Origin: JAGBWK01 sp964544595
GTDB taxonomy: Bacteria; Bacteroidota; Bacteroidia; Bacteroidales; Muribaculaceae
NCBI GenBank assembly: GCA_964544595.1
Contig: CAZJBM010000010.1
Span: forward strand, 9,907-73,906
Length of the DNA: 64,000 nucleotides
Reading direction: 5' to 3'
Below the pieces are notes generated by a model. That model was not told where the DNA came from. It did not search any database and worked only from the letters and a program-made list of their open reading frames with translations. Below, one piece after another: positions 1 to 8,132 of the stretch (positions are counted from its first letter, which is position 1; the number at the start of each line of letters is the position of its first letter). A program made the translations under genes and the position numbers.

Positions 1-1582
1 CTACGGCGACCAGTGCGAGAAATGCGGCACATCGCTCAACGCTACCGACCTCATCAACCCTAAGAGCGCGATTACCGGCAATACTCCCGTCCTCCGCGAG
101 ACCAAGCATTGGTATCTCCCCCTCGACAAGTGGCAGCCCGCCCTCGAAAAATGGATTCTCGAAGGCCATAAGGAGTGGCGAGGCAACGTCTACGGCCAGT
201 GCAAGTCGTGGCTCGACCTCGGCCTGCAGCCCCGCGCCGTCAGCCGCGACCTCGACTGGGGCGTTCCCGTGCCCGTTGAGGGCGCCGACGGCAAAGTGCT
301 CTACGTATGGTTCGACGCGCCTATCGGCTACATATCCAATACCAAAGAACTCCTCCCCGACTCATGGGAGAAATGGTGGAAAGACCCCGATACACGTATC
401 ATCAACTTTATCGGCAAAGACAACATCGTGTTCCACTGCATCGTCTTCCCCGCCATGCTCATGGCCTACGGCGACGGCTACCAGCTCCCCGACAACGTGC
501 CCGCCAACGAGTTCATGAACCTCGAGGGCGATAAAATATCCACTTCGCGCAACTGGGCCATCTGGCTCCACGAATATCTCCGCGACTTCCCCGGCAAGCA
601 GGACGTGCTCCGCTATGTGCTTACCGCCAACGCCCCCGAGACCAAAGACAACGACTTCACCTGGCGCGATTTCCAGGCCCGCAACAACTCTGAGCTCGTG
701 GCCGTGCTCGGCAACTTCATCAACCGAGCCCTCGTCCTCACTCAGAAATACTTCTCAGGCAAGCTCCCCGCCCCCGGCCCGCTCACCGAGGTCGATGAGG
801 CCGCTATGGCCGAGATTCGCCAGGCTGCCGTCGCGCTGACCTCCAACCTCTCATCATTCCACTTCCGCGAAGGCTTGAAATCGGCTATGGAGATCGCCCG
901 CGTCGGCAACCGCTACCTCCAGGAGACCGAGCCGTGGAAACTCGCCAAGACCGACATGGCCCGCGTCGAGACTATCCTTTACCTCGCCGTCCAGATTTGC
1001 GCCAACCTCGCCGTAGCCTTCGAGCCGTTCCTCCCATTCATGAGCAAGAAACTTTGCGCTATGCTTAAGCTCGAAAACATCAAGTGGGATATGCTCGGCA
1101 ACTTCGACCTCATCCCCGCCGGCACTCAGCTCAACGAGCCTGAGCTCCTCTTCGACAAAATCGAGGACGACGCCATCCAGGCCCAGCTCGACCGCCTGAG
1201 CCGTATCAAGGAGGAAAACAAAATCAACGCCTGGAAGCCTGAGCCTCAGGCCGCCGACGTCGATTTCGACACATTCCTCAAGCTCGACCTCCGTGTCGGC
1301 AAAGTCATTGAGTGCGACCGTGTTCCTAAAGCCGACAAGCTCCTCCGCTTCTCTATCGACGACGGCACCGGCGAGCCCCGCACAATCGTCAGCGGCATAG
1401 CCAAATACTACGACCCCGCCCAGCTCGTCGGCAAGCAGGTATGCTTCGTAGCCAACTTCCCCCCGCGCAAGCTTAAGGGCGTGGTTTCCAACGGCATGAT
1501 CCTCTCAGCTGTCAACCCCGACGGCTCCTTGACCGTAATCTCCCCCTTGGCCGACATCGCTCCCGGAGCCAAAATCTCTTAA
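1..1582 (+). CDS. metG: Methionyl-tRNA synthetase, 5' end cut by window
   Basis: This is the C-terminal part of methionyl-tRNA synthetase, which charges tRNA-Met in the cytoplasm. The reading frame is open from base 2, so the gene starts outside the window. The visible part begins with the zinc-knuckle region (CEKCG near base 17), followed by the catalytic core with FDAPIGY and WFIGKDN-like segments. KISTSRN, near base 530, is the KMSKS-loop equivalent. The anticodon-binding helical domain follows, and the end is a tRNA-binding OB-fold (DLRVGKVIECDRVPKADKLL), the appended domain found in longer MetG proteins. A start at 269 would fall inside the catalytic domain and is not real. The next gene starts 33 bases downstream on the same strand. 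Confidence 0.95.
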   Translation, partial: YGDQCEKCGTSLNATDLINPKSAITGNTPVLRETKHWYLPLDKWQPALEKWILEGHKEWRGNVYGQCKSWLDLGLQPRAVSRDLDWGVPVPVEGADGKVLYVWFDAPIGYISNTKELLPDSWEKWWKDPDTRIINFIGKDNIVFHCIVFPAMLMAYGDGYQLPDNVPANEFMNLEGDKISTSRNWAIWLHEYLRDFPGKQDVLRYVLTANAPETKDNDFTWRDFQARNNSELVAVLGNFINRALVLTQKYFSGKLPAPGPLTEVDEAAMAEIRQAAVALTSNLSSFHFREGLKSAMEIARVGNRYLQETEPWKLAKTDMARVETILYLAVQICANLAVAFEPFLPFMSKKLCAMLKLENIKWDMLGNFDLIPAGTQLNEPELLFDKIEDDAIQAQLDRLSRIKEENKINAWKPEPQAADVDFDTFLKLDLRVGKVIECDRVPKADKLLRFSIDDGTGEPRTIVSGIAKYYDPAQLVGKQVCFVANFPPRKLKGVVSNGMILSAVNPDGSLTVISPLADIAPGAKIS

Positions 1583-1615
1583 CCCGCCTCATCCCCCTCT
1601 ATTGCTCTCGAAATC

Positions 1616-2644
1616 ATGAAAAAGCGCATCCTTATTTTATACACCGGCGGCACAATCGGCATGATCGAAGACCCTGTCACCCACTCGCTGCGGCCATTCG
1701 ACTTCTCTCATCTGATCGACAACGTGCCTAAAATCAAGATGCTCGATTTCGACATCTCCCACGTCCAGTTCGACCCCCCGATCGACTCCTCCGATATGCA
1801 GCCCTCTAACTGGGCTGAAATCGCCCGTAAGATCGAGGCCCACTACGACGAATTCGACGGCTTCGTCGTCCTTCACGGCACCGACACCATGGCCTACACC
1901 GCCTCGGCGCTCTCCTTCATGCTCCGCGACCTCAATAAGCCGGTAATCATCACTGGGTCGCAGCTGCCTATCGGAGAGGTGCGCACCGACGGCGAGGAGA
2001 ATCTCATAACCGCTCTCCAGATCGCTGCCGCCGAGGATCCCGCCGACGGCCTCCCGATGGTCCGCGAAGTCGCCATTCTTTTCGAGAATTACCTATGGCG
2101 AGGCAACCGCGCGACTAAGAAATCGGCCGACAATTTCAACGCCTTCAAGAGCTACAACTATCCCCCTCTCGCCAACATCGGCCTCGGTATCGAGTTTCAC
2201 CCCGAGGCCATGTGGCGACAGAAACCGGGCGGCCCGATGCAGGCCATCACCAATCTCGATACCAACGTCATGTTTATCGAGCTCTTCCCCGGCATCTCCG
2301 AGCCGATACTCCGCCATCAGCTCGCGACCCCCGGGGTTAAAGCCTACGTCTTGCGCACCTACGGCGCCGGCAACGCCCCGACATCCCAGTGGTTCTACGA
2401 CGCGATCGCCGACGCCGTGGCCGACGGCCGCATCATAGTCAACGTCACCCAGTGCGTCAGCGGCGGCGTGCACGCCCGTCGCTACTACTCAGGCAACCGC
2501 CTCTGCGACGCCGGGGCCATCTCGGGCGGCGATATGACCTCCGAAGCCGCCATTACAAAGCTCATGCATCTCCTCGGCATGGGCCTCAGCCCTAAAAAAA
2601 TCGCCCAGACTATGGAACTCCCCATCCGTGGGGAGATTTCATGA
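1616..2644 (+). CDS. ansA: Type I (cytoplasmic) L-asparaginase
   Basis: The enzyme hydrolyses L-asparagine to aspartate and ammonia. The product is 342 residues, the usual length for cytoplasmic type I asparaginases, and has no signal peptide. The N-terminal TGGTIGM motif carries the nucleophile threonine (about Thr13), and HGTDT at about residues 87-91 supplies the second Thr-Asp pair. GSQLPIGEVRTDGEEN follows, also typical of the family. It lies 33 bases after metG on the same strand, so the two may be cotranscribed. A glutaminase or amidase side role cannot be excluded from sequence. Confidence 0.93.
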   Translation: MKKRILILYTGGTIGMIEDPVTHSLRPFDFSHLIDNVPKIKMLDFDISHVQFDPPIDSSDMQPSNWAEIARKIEAHYDEFDGFVVLHGTDTMAYTASALSFMLRDLNKPVIITGSQLPIGEVRTDGEENLITALQIAAAEDPADGLPMVREVAILFENYLWRGNRATKKSADNFNAFKSYNYPPLANIGLGIEFHPEAMWRQKPGGPMQAITNLDTNVMFIELFPGISEPILRHQLATPGVKAYVLRTYGAGNAPTSQWFYDAIADAVADGRIIVNVTQCVSGGVHARRYYSGNRLCDAGAISGGDMTSEAAITKLMHLLGMGLSPKKIAQTMELPIRGEIS

Positions 2645-2720
2645 CCTCGTGAACTACCGTCCGCCTTAAGCGTTTATACAGTACAGCAACTATTTAAACC
2701 ATTTAACAGCTCTTACCGAC

Positions 2721-3446
2721 ATGAAACTCCGCAGCCTCGTCTTCTTCAACATTATCGTGCTTGCTATCGGCGTCACCTTCGCGTTTCTCAGCCGTTCACA
2801 CGACATCATGAAATGGGTCATAACCATCACGGGCGGCGGCTTCATCGCCCTCGCCGCTATCAACGCTGTCATGCTCTCCCATGCCAAATCATCCGAGATC
2901 AGGCAATTTCAGGAGAGTGCCAAAGCCGCGGGCGCCAAAAAGGCGGAGCAGGCCGCCGAAGCCGAGTCCAAAACCGCTAAACCTCGCCGCGGGGGACTCA
3001 ACCTCGCCTTAGGGTGGGTATGCTCGATCGGCGCGGCTGCCCTCGGCATAGTAATGCTCGCCGTTCCTGACCTCTTCCGTCCTCTCCTCTTCTACATATT
3101 CGCCCTCTTCACCTTCCTCGGAGGCTGCTACCAGATATGGCTCATGGCCAAAGCCCTCAAGCCGGTGACGGTCCCCATGTGGTTCTACTCCCTCCCCGTC
3201 GTCATGATCGTCTTGGCCGTCGTCATGGTGATGATGCCCTCGCTGCAGCTCCCTGAGAATCAGGCTACCGCCGTCCTTATCTACGGCATCGACTTCATCC
3301 TCTTCGCCGTCACCTCGTTCCTCAACATCATCTACTACAAAGCCAACCTCAAAAAAGCGCTCGCCCCCCTCGCCGCTCCCGCCTCCACCGATTCTCACCC
3401 CGAAGAGCGCAAAATCGAAGACGTCGAAGCCAAGGAAGTAAAATAG
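2721..3446 (+). CDS. Small multi-pass inner-membrane protein, HdeD/DUF308-like
   Basis: This 241-residue protein has two hydrophobic helices in the first 55 residues. A charged, lysine- and alanine-rich linker follows (about 60-90), then at least four more hydrophobic segments (about 95-205) and a polar C-terminal tail ending near EDVEAKEVK. The spacing of short helices resembles the HdeD/DUF308 family of small membrane proteins, but no diagnostic motif is visible. It follows ansA by 76 bases and is followed by a perfect palindrome at 3496-3515 that may terminate transcription. Function unknown. Confidence 0.75.
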   Translation: MKLRSLVFFNIIVLAIGVTFAFLSRSHDIMKWVITITGGGFIALAAINAVMLSHAKSSEIRQFQESAKAAGAKKAEQAAEAESKTAKPRRGGLNLALGWVCSIGAAALGIVMLAVPDLFRPLLFYIFALFTFLGGCYQIWLMAKALKPVTVPMWFYSLPVVMIVLAVVMVMMPSLQLPENQATAVLIYGIDFILFAVTSFLNIIYYKANLKKALAPLAAPASTDSHPEERKIEDVEAKEVK

Positions 3447-3495
3447 CACCCCCATGCCAAAGAAAACCAATCCATAAACCGCTGACAATCAGCAG

Positions 3496-3520
3496 GGCTG
3501 CTCCATGGAGCAGCCTTTGC
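3496..3520. terminator. Perfect palindrome/terminator-like hairpin, copy 1 of a dispersed family
   Basis: GGCTGCTCCATGGAGCAGCC at 3496-3515 is a perfect 20-base palindrome followed by TTTG. It lies 49 bases after the stop of the small membrane protein gene. Related, partly decayed copies occur at 5023, 5946, 7800, 7891 and 8001. The weak T-run leaves open whether it terminates transcription or is mainly a dispersed repeat. Confidence 0.6.
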
Positions 3521-3603
3521 TCCGTCAACCCTTTCCTCCCGGCCAACCCTCTCTACCTCTCCTCCTCGCCAATCAATAAAACCCAAAATCACCGCTTCCT
3601 GCC

Positions 3604-4932
3604 ATGCGAAAAATCCTTTGCTCAATCATCGCCCTCATCGCGGCGATCGCCCACGCCGACACCATACCCGCCCCCGCTCTCACCCTCCATCAGCTGACCG
3701 CCGAGGAAATCAAAGAAGCCCAGCTCAAAGCCACCCACCAACTCATCATGGTAGGCGACGGCCCGACAGCCCCCGCCGACTCCATCGAGAAAGCCATATC
3801 GCTCTTCTACGTCGACCAGTTCCGTCAATTTCAAGACCCCCTCGCCCCCTACTTCATGCTGATGAGCCGCGACGGCAGGCTCGCCCTCGGCATCGGCGGA
3901 GCTGTCCGTATGCGCGGTTGGGCCGACTTCGGCGGCTCGGTGCCGGTCAACGGATTCGTCCCCTACATGATACCCGTGCCCAAAAACCCCGACCAGCGTC
4001 GCGGACTGGGAGGCACCCCCGGCGGCACAGCCTTCTTCATGCAGATGGTAGGCCGTAATCCCGTCATCGGCGACATCGTCGGCTTCATCCAGTGCGACTT
4101 CTCCGGCACCGACAACGTCGGCTTCAAGCTAAAGAAAGCCTACGTCACCCTCAAAGACTTCACCGTAGGTTGGGCCGCCACTACATTCTCCGACACACAG
4201 GCCGAAGCCCCCACTATCGACGGCGCCGGGCAGAACGGCAAAACATCCCATACCACCCTCCTCATACGCTACCTCCGCGACCTGCGTAAAGGCTGGTCAG
4301 TAGCCGGGTCAGTCGAGCTACCATCATCCCACATCGACGCCGACGGAGTCATGACCAAAAAACTCAAAGACTACGTCCCCGACTTCGCCGCCTTCATCCA
4401 GTACGGTTGGGGCCACCGCGAGCATATCCGCCTCTCCGCTATCCTCCGCACGTTCGCCTACCGCGACCTGCTGACCATGCGCCAGCACACCTCCCTTGGC
4501 TGGGGCGCGCAGCTCAGCGGCGTCGTATACCCCGTCAACCCCCTCTCGCTCTACTTCATAGCCAACTGCGGCAAAGGCTATCAGAGCTACATGGGCGACC
4601 TCGCCATCGGCTCCTACGACATGGTCAGCGACCTTAGCGCCCCCGGCCGTCTCTACGCTCCGCTCGCCCTCGGCATCAACGTCGGAGCCAAATACAACTT
4701 CCGCCCCAACCTCTACGCCACCCTCGCCTTAGGCCGCGTCGGCTACTATCCCAAAGACCGTGTCGACCCCACCGACTACCGCTACGGCCTCTACGGCTCA
4801 GCGGCCCTCTTCTGGGAGCTGACCCCGCGCCTGCAGACAGGCGCCGAATACCTCATCGGCTCCCGCCACAACGTCAACGGCGACCACGCCTCAGCCAACC
4901 GCGTCGACCTCCTCTTCCAATTCTCCTTTTAA
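3604..4932 (+). CDS. Outer-membrane porin-like beta-barrel protein (DcaP-like)
   Basis: This 442-residue protein begins with a signal peptide (MRKILCSIIALIAAIAHA). A short helical stretch of about 60 residues comes next, then a long run of alternating aromatic/polar beta strands that ends in phenylalanine (LLFQFSF), a typical outer-membrane insertion signal. The segment GRLALGIGGAVRMRGWADFGG and the general layout resemble DcaP-type trimeric porins, which take up small organic acids or other solutes. The substrate cannot be told. It stands alone after the palindrome at 3496; downstream is another terminator-like hairpin at 5023-5048. Confidence 0.75.
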   Translation: MRKILCSIIALIAAIAHADTIPAPALTLHQLTAEEIKEAQLKATHQLIMVGDGPTAPADSIEKAISLFYVDQFRQFQDPLAPYFMLMSRDGRLALGIGGAVRMRGWADFGGSVPVNGFVPYMIPVPKNPDQRRGLGGTPGGTAFFMQMVGRNPVIGDIVGFIQCDFSGTDNVGFKLKKAYVTLKDFTVGWAATTFSDTQAEAPTIDGAGQNGKTSHTTLLIRYLRDLRKGWSVAGSVELPSSHIDADGVMTKKLKDYVPDFAAFIQYGWGHREHIRLSAILRTFAYRDLLTMRQHTSLGWGAQLSGVVYPVNPLSLYFIANCGKGYQSYMGDLAIGSYDMVSDLSAPGRLYAPLALGINVGAKYNFRPNLYATLALGRVGYYPKDRVDPTDYRYGLYGSAALFWELTPRLQTGAEYLIGSRHNVNGDHASANRVDLLFQFSF

Positions 4933-4933
4933 T

Positions 4934-5022
4934 GCCAAAGTGAATCAGGCATTGTGTCTCCGCCAGTAGCAGCTTGCCTTTGGCATGCCAAAGAAAAGCA
5001 GGCGATGTGTCTCCGCCAGTAG
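4934..5022. repeat. Two imperfect direct copies of an extragenic repeat
   Basis: Two copies of a roughly 50-base unit (ATGCCAAAG followed by CAGGC, then TGTGTCTCCGCCAGTAG) lie back to back at about 4932-4969 and 4985-5022. The second runs into a mutated copy of the GGCTGCTCCATGGAGCAGCC palindrome. A related ATGCCAAAGAAAA start is seen at 3453, ahead of the first palindrome. The unit seems to be a longer dispersed element of which the palindrome is the 3' end. Confidence 0.6.
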
Positions 5023-5048
5023 GGATGCTCCATGTAGCAGCCTTTTTT
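5023..5048 (+). terminator. Terminator-like hairpin with T-run (palindrome copy 2)
   Basis: GGATGCTCCATGTAGCAGCC at 5023-5042 is a degenerate copy of the dispersed palindrome. It can still fold, with one mismatch in the stem, and is followed by six T at 5043-5048. It fits as the terminator of the porin-like gene, 90 bases upstream. Confidence 0.6.
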
Positions 5049-5116
5049 CATTGATAATCAACCGATTACCGCCCCCAACATCGACCATCCTGCTTCACCC
5101 CCGCGAAAAAATTACA

Positions 5117-5767
5117 TTAATTATAATCTTTGCACAAAAACAATCCATTAAGTGCCGGGGAAAAATATATTTTATAAATACCAATTTCAGGTTCGAGAAA
5201 CATAGTTGTAACCCTTCCGTTTTCTTCAGCATAGGCGTAGTAACGGATATCTAAGGTGTTAAAAGGAGCCCATGGTCCCAGAGTAGCAAAATAATCAATC
5301 GTTGGAATATCATAATAGTTACCAATCTCGATTTTCTCACATTCTTTATAGGGTTTATTTGAATCAAATATACTTACTACTCTTGTCAGTTTATCGTTTC
5401 TCCACCCATAGATTAAATACTGATTATCATACTTCTGAATATCAACCACAAACATCAAATTTTTCAGCGAGTCTGGTATTTCTGGTTTCTTATAAAGATC
5501 CCTTAATTTACCATAAATACTATAATCAACTTGGGGGTAGTGTCCTTCAATATTAAGTCGCACCGGAGGTAATATAATCCTGTCAAGATAAGGCTTGACC
5601 ACATCTTTCATTACAATCTCATTAATTCTGTACGTATCGAGACTCGTTGTTTCTTGTGAGTAAATATCACAATAGGACATAGCCGCAAATAACAGTATCA
5701 AACATAGTCGGCCAACTATTTTACATCTCTTACTTCCCTTATTGGTATTATGATTCAATCTTTGCAT
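5117..5767 (-). CDS. Secreted protein of unknown function, immunity-like paralogue A
   Basis: This 216-residue protein has an N-terminal signal peptide (core LCLILLFAAMSYCDIYS), so it should be periplasmic or surface-exposed. The first 60 or so residues are nearly identical to those of the gene at 6972-7622, while the rest is only loosely similar, with shared blocks such as KKPEI.DSLKN, YGW.ND and EPEIGI. No catalytic motif is visible. It is preceded by the promoter/leader module at 5772-5881, and the module's short leader ORF stops 4 bases before this ATG. Base composition is clearly more AT-rich than the porin gene next to it. The context (orphan Rhs region) suggests an immunity protein or its relic; that is inference. 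Confidence 0.6.
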   Translation of the reverse strand: MQRLNHNTNKGSKRCKIVGRLCLILLFAAMSYCDIYSQETTSLDTYRINEIVMKDVVKPYLDRIILPPVRLNIEGHYPQVDYSIYGKLRDLYKKPEIPDSLKNLMFVVDIQKYDNQYLIYGWRNDKLTRVVSIFDSNKPYKECEKIEIGNYYDIPTIDYFATLGPWAPFNTLDIRYYAYAEENGRVTTMFLEPEIGIYKIYFSPALNGLFLCKDYN

Positions 5768-5771
5768 AATA

Positions 5772-5828
5772 TCAAAATTGCTTTAACTGGCCTCGATCGA
5801 GATCGCAATATGTAGTTATGCGTTTCAT
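5772..5828 (-). other. Leader ORF derived from the rhs start (18 codons)
   Basis: The ORF starts ATG AAA CGC at 5828, 22 bases below the -7 box, reads MKRITTYCDLD and on to a TGA at 5774-5772, and stops 4 bases before the ATG of the secreted protein gene. Its first codons match the start of the orphan Rhs gene (MKRLSTY). It may couple translation to the next gene, or be the scar left when the downstream reading frame was swapped. Confidence 0.5.
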
Positions 5829-5849
5829 TATCGCGTGGTTGCTTTTCCG

Positions 5850-5881
5850 CAAATATAGCTAATCCCCGCGACAACCGCAAC
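5850..5881 (-). promoter_or_regulatory. Bacteroidales-type promoter, module copy 1
   Basis: On the minus strand, GTTG (5881-5878) is followed by a 20-base spacer and TATATTTG (5857-5850), a good match to the Bacteroidota -33/-7 promoter. The start codon of the leader ORF lies 22 bases further on. The same block occurs at 6722-6753, 7705-7736 and, with a different upstream half, 10460-10491. Confidence 0.75.
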
Positions 5882-6145
5882 CCCCGCCGCCAATTATCCC
5901 GCATAACGTCCCCCTCCATTTCGGATTAGAATTCCTCGAACAGTAGGGCTGCATCCATGGAGCAGCCACCCAAGCCACCATCGCAAACAGTTGTGTGGCA
6001 ACCAAACATCGACCGCGCGTCTTCAGCCCCGCGAAAGAGAAACAACCCTGTGTCTTAATGCCAACGCTTTATTCTCTTTAAACTCAAAATTATCTAGTTC
6101 CAATGAAAAATGGCTTAATGGGTGTCTGATTCATTTCTGCGAGCG
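5882..6145. repeat. Intergenic repeat block with palindrome copy 3
   Basis: This gene-free stretch holds the upstream flank of promoter module 1 (to about 5911), then GGATTAGAATTCCTCG, palindrome variant GGGCTGCATCCATGGAGCAGCC (5946-5967) and a block with GCAAACAG, TGTGGCAACC and GCGCGTCTTCAG (5984-6030). GCGAAAGAGAAACAACCC closes it. The same order of blocks is found again at 7770-8030. The rest to 6145 shows no gene or hairpin. Confidence 0.6.
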
Positions 6146-6610
6146 TTAATCATGCAATGCCACTAGATATCCATCAGGATGATACCGTAGAATACCCAAA
6201 CTATCAAAATCCAAAGAACGACTTTCCCGCGGGTAGCATTTTTCTAATTGAATACCTTGCAAATAATATGTCCAAATAATATCTTCGTCATCTCGGGAAG
6301 CATTATTTGGGGGGCCTAACACCTCATATACTTGAATGGTATCTTTCCCTTGAAGTTTGTAGTGTTTTATAAGCTCCATTGCGACATCATAACTTCTATC
6401 CCACTTACATCCGCAAGTATCCTCCCGCCATCTCAATGATAATGAATCAAAAAACTCTTTGGTGCCGAATTTGTGTAATGTCTCCTTTTCCTGTGCAATG
6501 CTTTGTTTAATGCCATTTCTTTCGACTGCCCCTTGTTTTGATTGTGAGCAGCTAATAATGGAGCAGACAACCACAATAAGCAAACTCGTTTGTACTAATA
6601 ATTTATTCAT
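6146..6610 (-). CDS. Lipoprotein, BamE-like fold, immunity-like paralogue B
   Basis: The start is taken at 6610 because MNKLLVQTSLLIVVVCSIISC gives a clean lipoprotein signal with the lipobox ahead of Cys; the longer frame to 6676 lacks such a signal. The mature part has a segment of the form GKDTIQVYEVLGPPN, then a strand WTYYLQ, and ends with DSLGILRYHPDG. That G-K-x-V-x-x-x-L-G-x-P pattern followed by beta strands resembles BamE/SmpA-type folds. It is a distant paralogue of the lipoprotein at 8827-9285. Promoter module 2 (6722-6753) drives it. A role as immunity protein for a lost toxin is inferred from context only. Confidence 0.6.
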   Translation of the reverse strand: MNKLLVQTSLLIVVVCSIISCSQSKQGAVERNGIKQSIAQEKETLHKFGTKEFFDSLSLRWREDTCGCKWDRSYDVAMELIKHYKLQGKDTIQVYEVLGPPNNASRDDEDIIWTYYLQGIQLEKCYPRESRSLDFDSLGILRYHPDGYLVALHD

Positions 6611-6679
6611 AAATTCGGAAATTACGGGAATGGAGGTGGCTAATGCCGTGGGAGTTGTCAAGAAAGGAGTCCGCACTCG

Positions 6680-6753
6680 CTATGTAGAGAGGCGTTTCAT
6701 TATCGCGTGGCTGCTTTTCCGCAAATATAGCTAATCCCCGCGACAACCGCAAC
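6680..6753 (-). promoter_or_regulatory. Promoter module copy 2 with six-codon leader
   Basis: GTTG (6753-6750), a 20-base spacer and TATATTTG (6729-6722) lead to ATG at 6700, which opens the leader MKRLST and stops at a TAG (6682-6680). The rhs start is thus kept for six codons and then lost; the lipoprotein ATG lies 69 bases further. The upstream flank (to about 6782) matches copies 1 and 3. Confidence 0.7.
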
Positions 6754-6971
6754 CCCCGCCGTCAATTATCCCGCAAATAGCCCCCACAATTTCAGTTTCG
6801 ATTCCCTCCACCAGTATGGAGGATGTTGCAGAACTCCAATTTTTTACAAAATAGATTTTGCAATAATCAGATAATCAATTGCTTTATTAGGGAAAGTATT
6901 ATGATTTTTGAGGTTCTGCCATACCCTCCTCCGAGTTTTAATGAAAATAAGCCTATTCAATATGAAATTCA
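6754..6971. other. Gene-free spacer, AT-rich
   Basis: Beyond the conserved flank of promoter module 2 (ends about 6782), this stretch contains no supported ORF, tRNA or strong hairpin. It has a short piece, CCACCAGTATGGAGG, that may be a decayed remnant of the dispersed palindrome element. The rest is AT-rich sequence downstream of the minus-strand gene ending at 6972. Confidence 0.5.
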
Positions 6972-7622
6972 TTAGTCTCGTTTTTGTATATATAATCCGT
7001 TTAAATCCGGGGATTCGTAAATGGTGAAAATACCGATTTCCGGCTCACGAAATATATATACGATTTCCCCATCTCTATCTTTTGTATAAGAGAAATATCG
7101 TATGCTTGAACTCGTGAATGGCGCAAATCGTCCAAGACTGTCAAAATAGTCTTCAAGTGAAATGTCATAATATTTTCCAATTGCGATTTTTTCACATCCG
7201 CTATCGTGTTCCTCCGGGTTAAAAGTACTCGCTACTCTTATTAGAGAGTCATTCTTCCATCCATATATAAAATAGATGTTATGGTATTTTTTTATATCCA
7301 CTACCAATATTGAGTTTTTCAGAGAATCAGCTATCTCCGGCTTTTTATAGGAGGTTTTTAAATTACCGTATATACTACTATCATACCTCACCCACTCGTT
7401 CTCTATGCCAAGAGTGATTCTTGGCAATATATTTATTTCGAGATATGGCTTTACCACATCTTTCATTAAAATCTCATTAATTCTGTCCGTATCGAGATTC
7501 GTTGTTTCTTGTGAGTAAATATCAAAATAAGACATAGCCGCAAATAACAGTATCAAACATAGTCGGCCAACTATTTTACATCTCTTACTTCCCTTATTGG
7601 TATTATGATTCAATCTTTGCAT
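6972..7622 (-). CDS. Secreted protein of unknown function, immunity-like paralogue C
   Basis: This 216-residue paralogue of the gene at 5117-5767 has the same length. Its N-terminus (signal peptide, DIYSQETT, then RINEI and MKDVVKPYL) is almost identical, but the mature part is clearly diverged. It keeps KKPEI.DSLKN, IYGW.ND, SLGRFAPF and REPEIGIF. No known enzymatic motif is visible. The gene starts 4 bases after the stop of a leader ORF (7627-7683) and is driven by promoter module 3. The identical start with a diverging end looks like a diversified immunity family or gene conversion of the 5' part. Confidence 0.6.
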   Translation of the reverse strand: MQRLNHNTNKGSKRCKIVGRLCLILLFAAMSYFDIYSQETTNLDTDRINEILMKDVVKPYLEINILPRITLGIENEWVRYDSSIYGNLKTSYKKPEIADSLKNSILVVDIKKYHNIYFIYGWKNDSLIRVASTFNPEEHDSGCEKIAIGKYYDISLEDYFDSLGRFAPFTSSSIRYFSYTKDRDGEIVYIFREPEIGIFTIYESPDLNGLYIQKRD

Positions 7623-7626
7623 AATA

Positions 7627-7736
7627 TCAAAATTGCTTTAACTGGCCTCGATCGAGATCGCAATATGTAGAAAAACGTTTCATTATCGCGTGGCTGCTTT
7701 TCCGCAAATATAACCAATCCACGCGACAACCGCAAC
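7627..7736 (-). promoter_or_regulatory. Promoter module copy 3 with 18-codon leader
   Basis: GTTG (7736-7733), a 20-base spacer and TATATTTG (7712-7705) precede an ATG at 7683. The leader ORF reads MKRFSTYCDLD and ends at TGA 7629-7627. From the fifth codon on it is the same as the leader of copy 1, and the next gene starts 4 bases downstream, as there. Confidence 0.7.
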
Positions 7737-7769
7737 CCCCGCAGCGAATTATCCCGCATAACGTCCCCA

Positions 7770-8030
7770 CCATTTCGGATTAGAATTCCTCGGACAGTAG
7801 GGCTGCTTCCATGGAGCAGCCTCCCCCAACCATCAACGCAAACAGCTATGTGGCAACCGAATATGGAGCGTGCGTCTTCAGGCTCCAGTAGGGCTGCCTC
7901 CATGAAGCAACCTCCGCAAACAGCCGTGTGACAAACAAATATGGAGCGTGCGTCTTCAGGCGCGCGAAAGAGAAACAACCCCTGTACCCCCCGCCAGCAC
8001 CCCTGCCTCCATGGAGCAGCCTCCTACTCC
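7770..8030. repeat. Cluster of three palindrome-element copies
   Basis: Three partial copies of one unit of about 90 bases lie in a row: GGGCTGCTTCCATGGAGCAGCC at 7800-7821, GGGCTGCCTCCATGAAGCAACC at 7891-7912, and CCTGCCTCCATGGAGCAGCC near 8002-8021. Between them are GCAAACAG, TGTG(G/A)CAA and ATATGGAGCGTGCGTCTTCAG blocks at about 7838-7881 and 7915-7961. The block order matches 5932-6055. Open frames crossing this block (for example a 122-codon one on the minus strand) are repeat-derived and not believed. The rest of the gap, 8031-8132, shows nothing. Confidence 0.6.
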
Positions 8031-8132
8031 CCGTCATTTATTTTTAAATCGTCAATCTGAGATTTATTCCTGTATGGCTCGGCAATCATATGTTCAAGCC
8101 CGCATCCGATTAATACTTTTTTTAAAGTTAGT

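Noticed and set aside
4985..5254. 89-codon plus-strand frame
   Set aside because: It runs through the extragenic repeat, the terminator hairpin and into the 3' end of the opposite gene.
6611..6676. Upstream extension of the lipoprotein at 6146
   Set aside because: The extra 22 residues lack any signal, while MNKLLVQ at 6610 opens a proper lipoprotein signal peptide.
7610..7978. 122-codon minus-strand frame
   Set aside because: It spans repeat blocks and the promoter module; no protein features.
7800..8030. Repeats spaced like a CRISPR array
   Set aside because: Only three imperfect copies with long, partly shared spacers, and no cas gene in the window; the same blocks occur singly elsewhere as dispersed palindromic elements.
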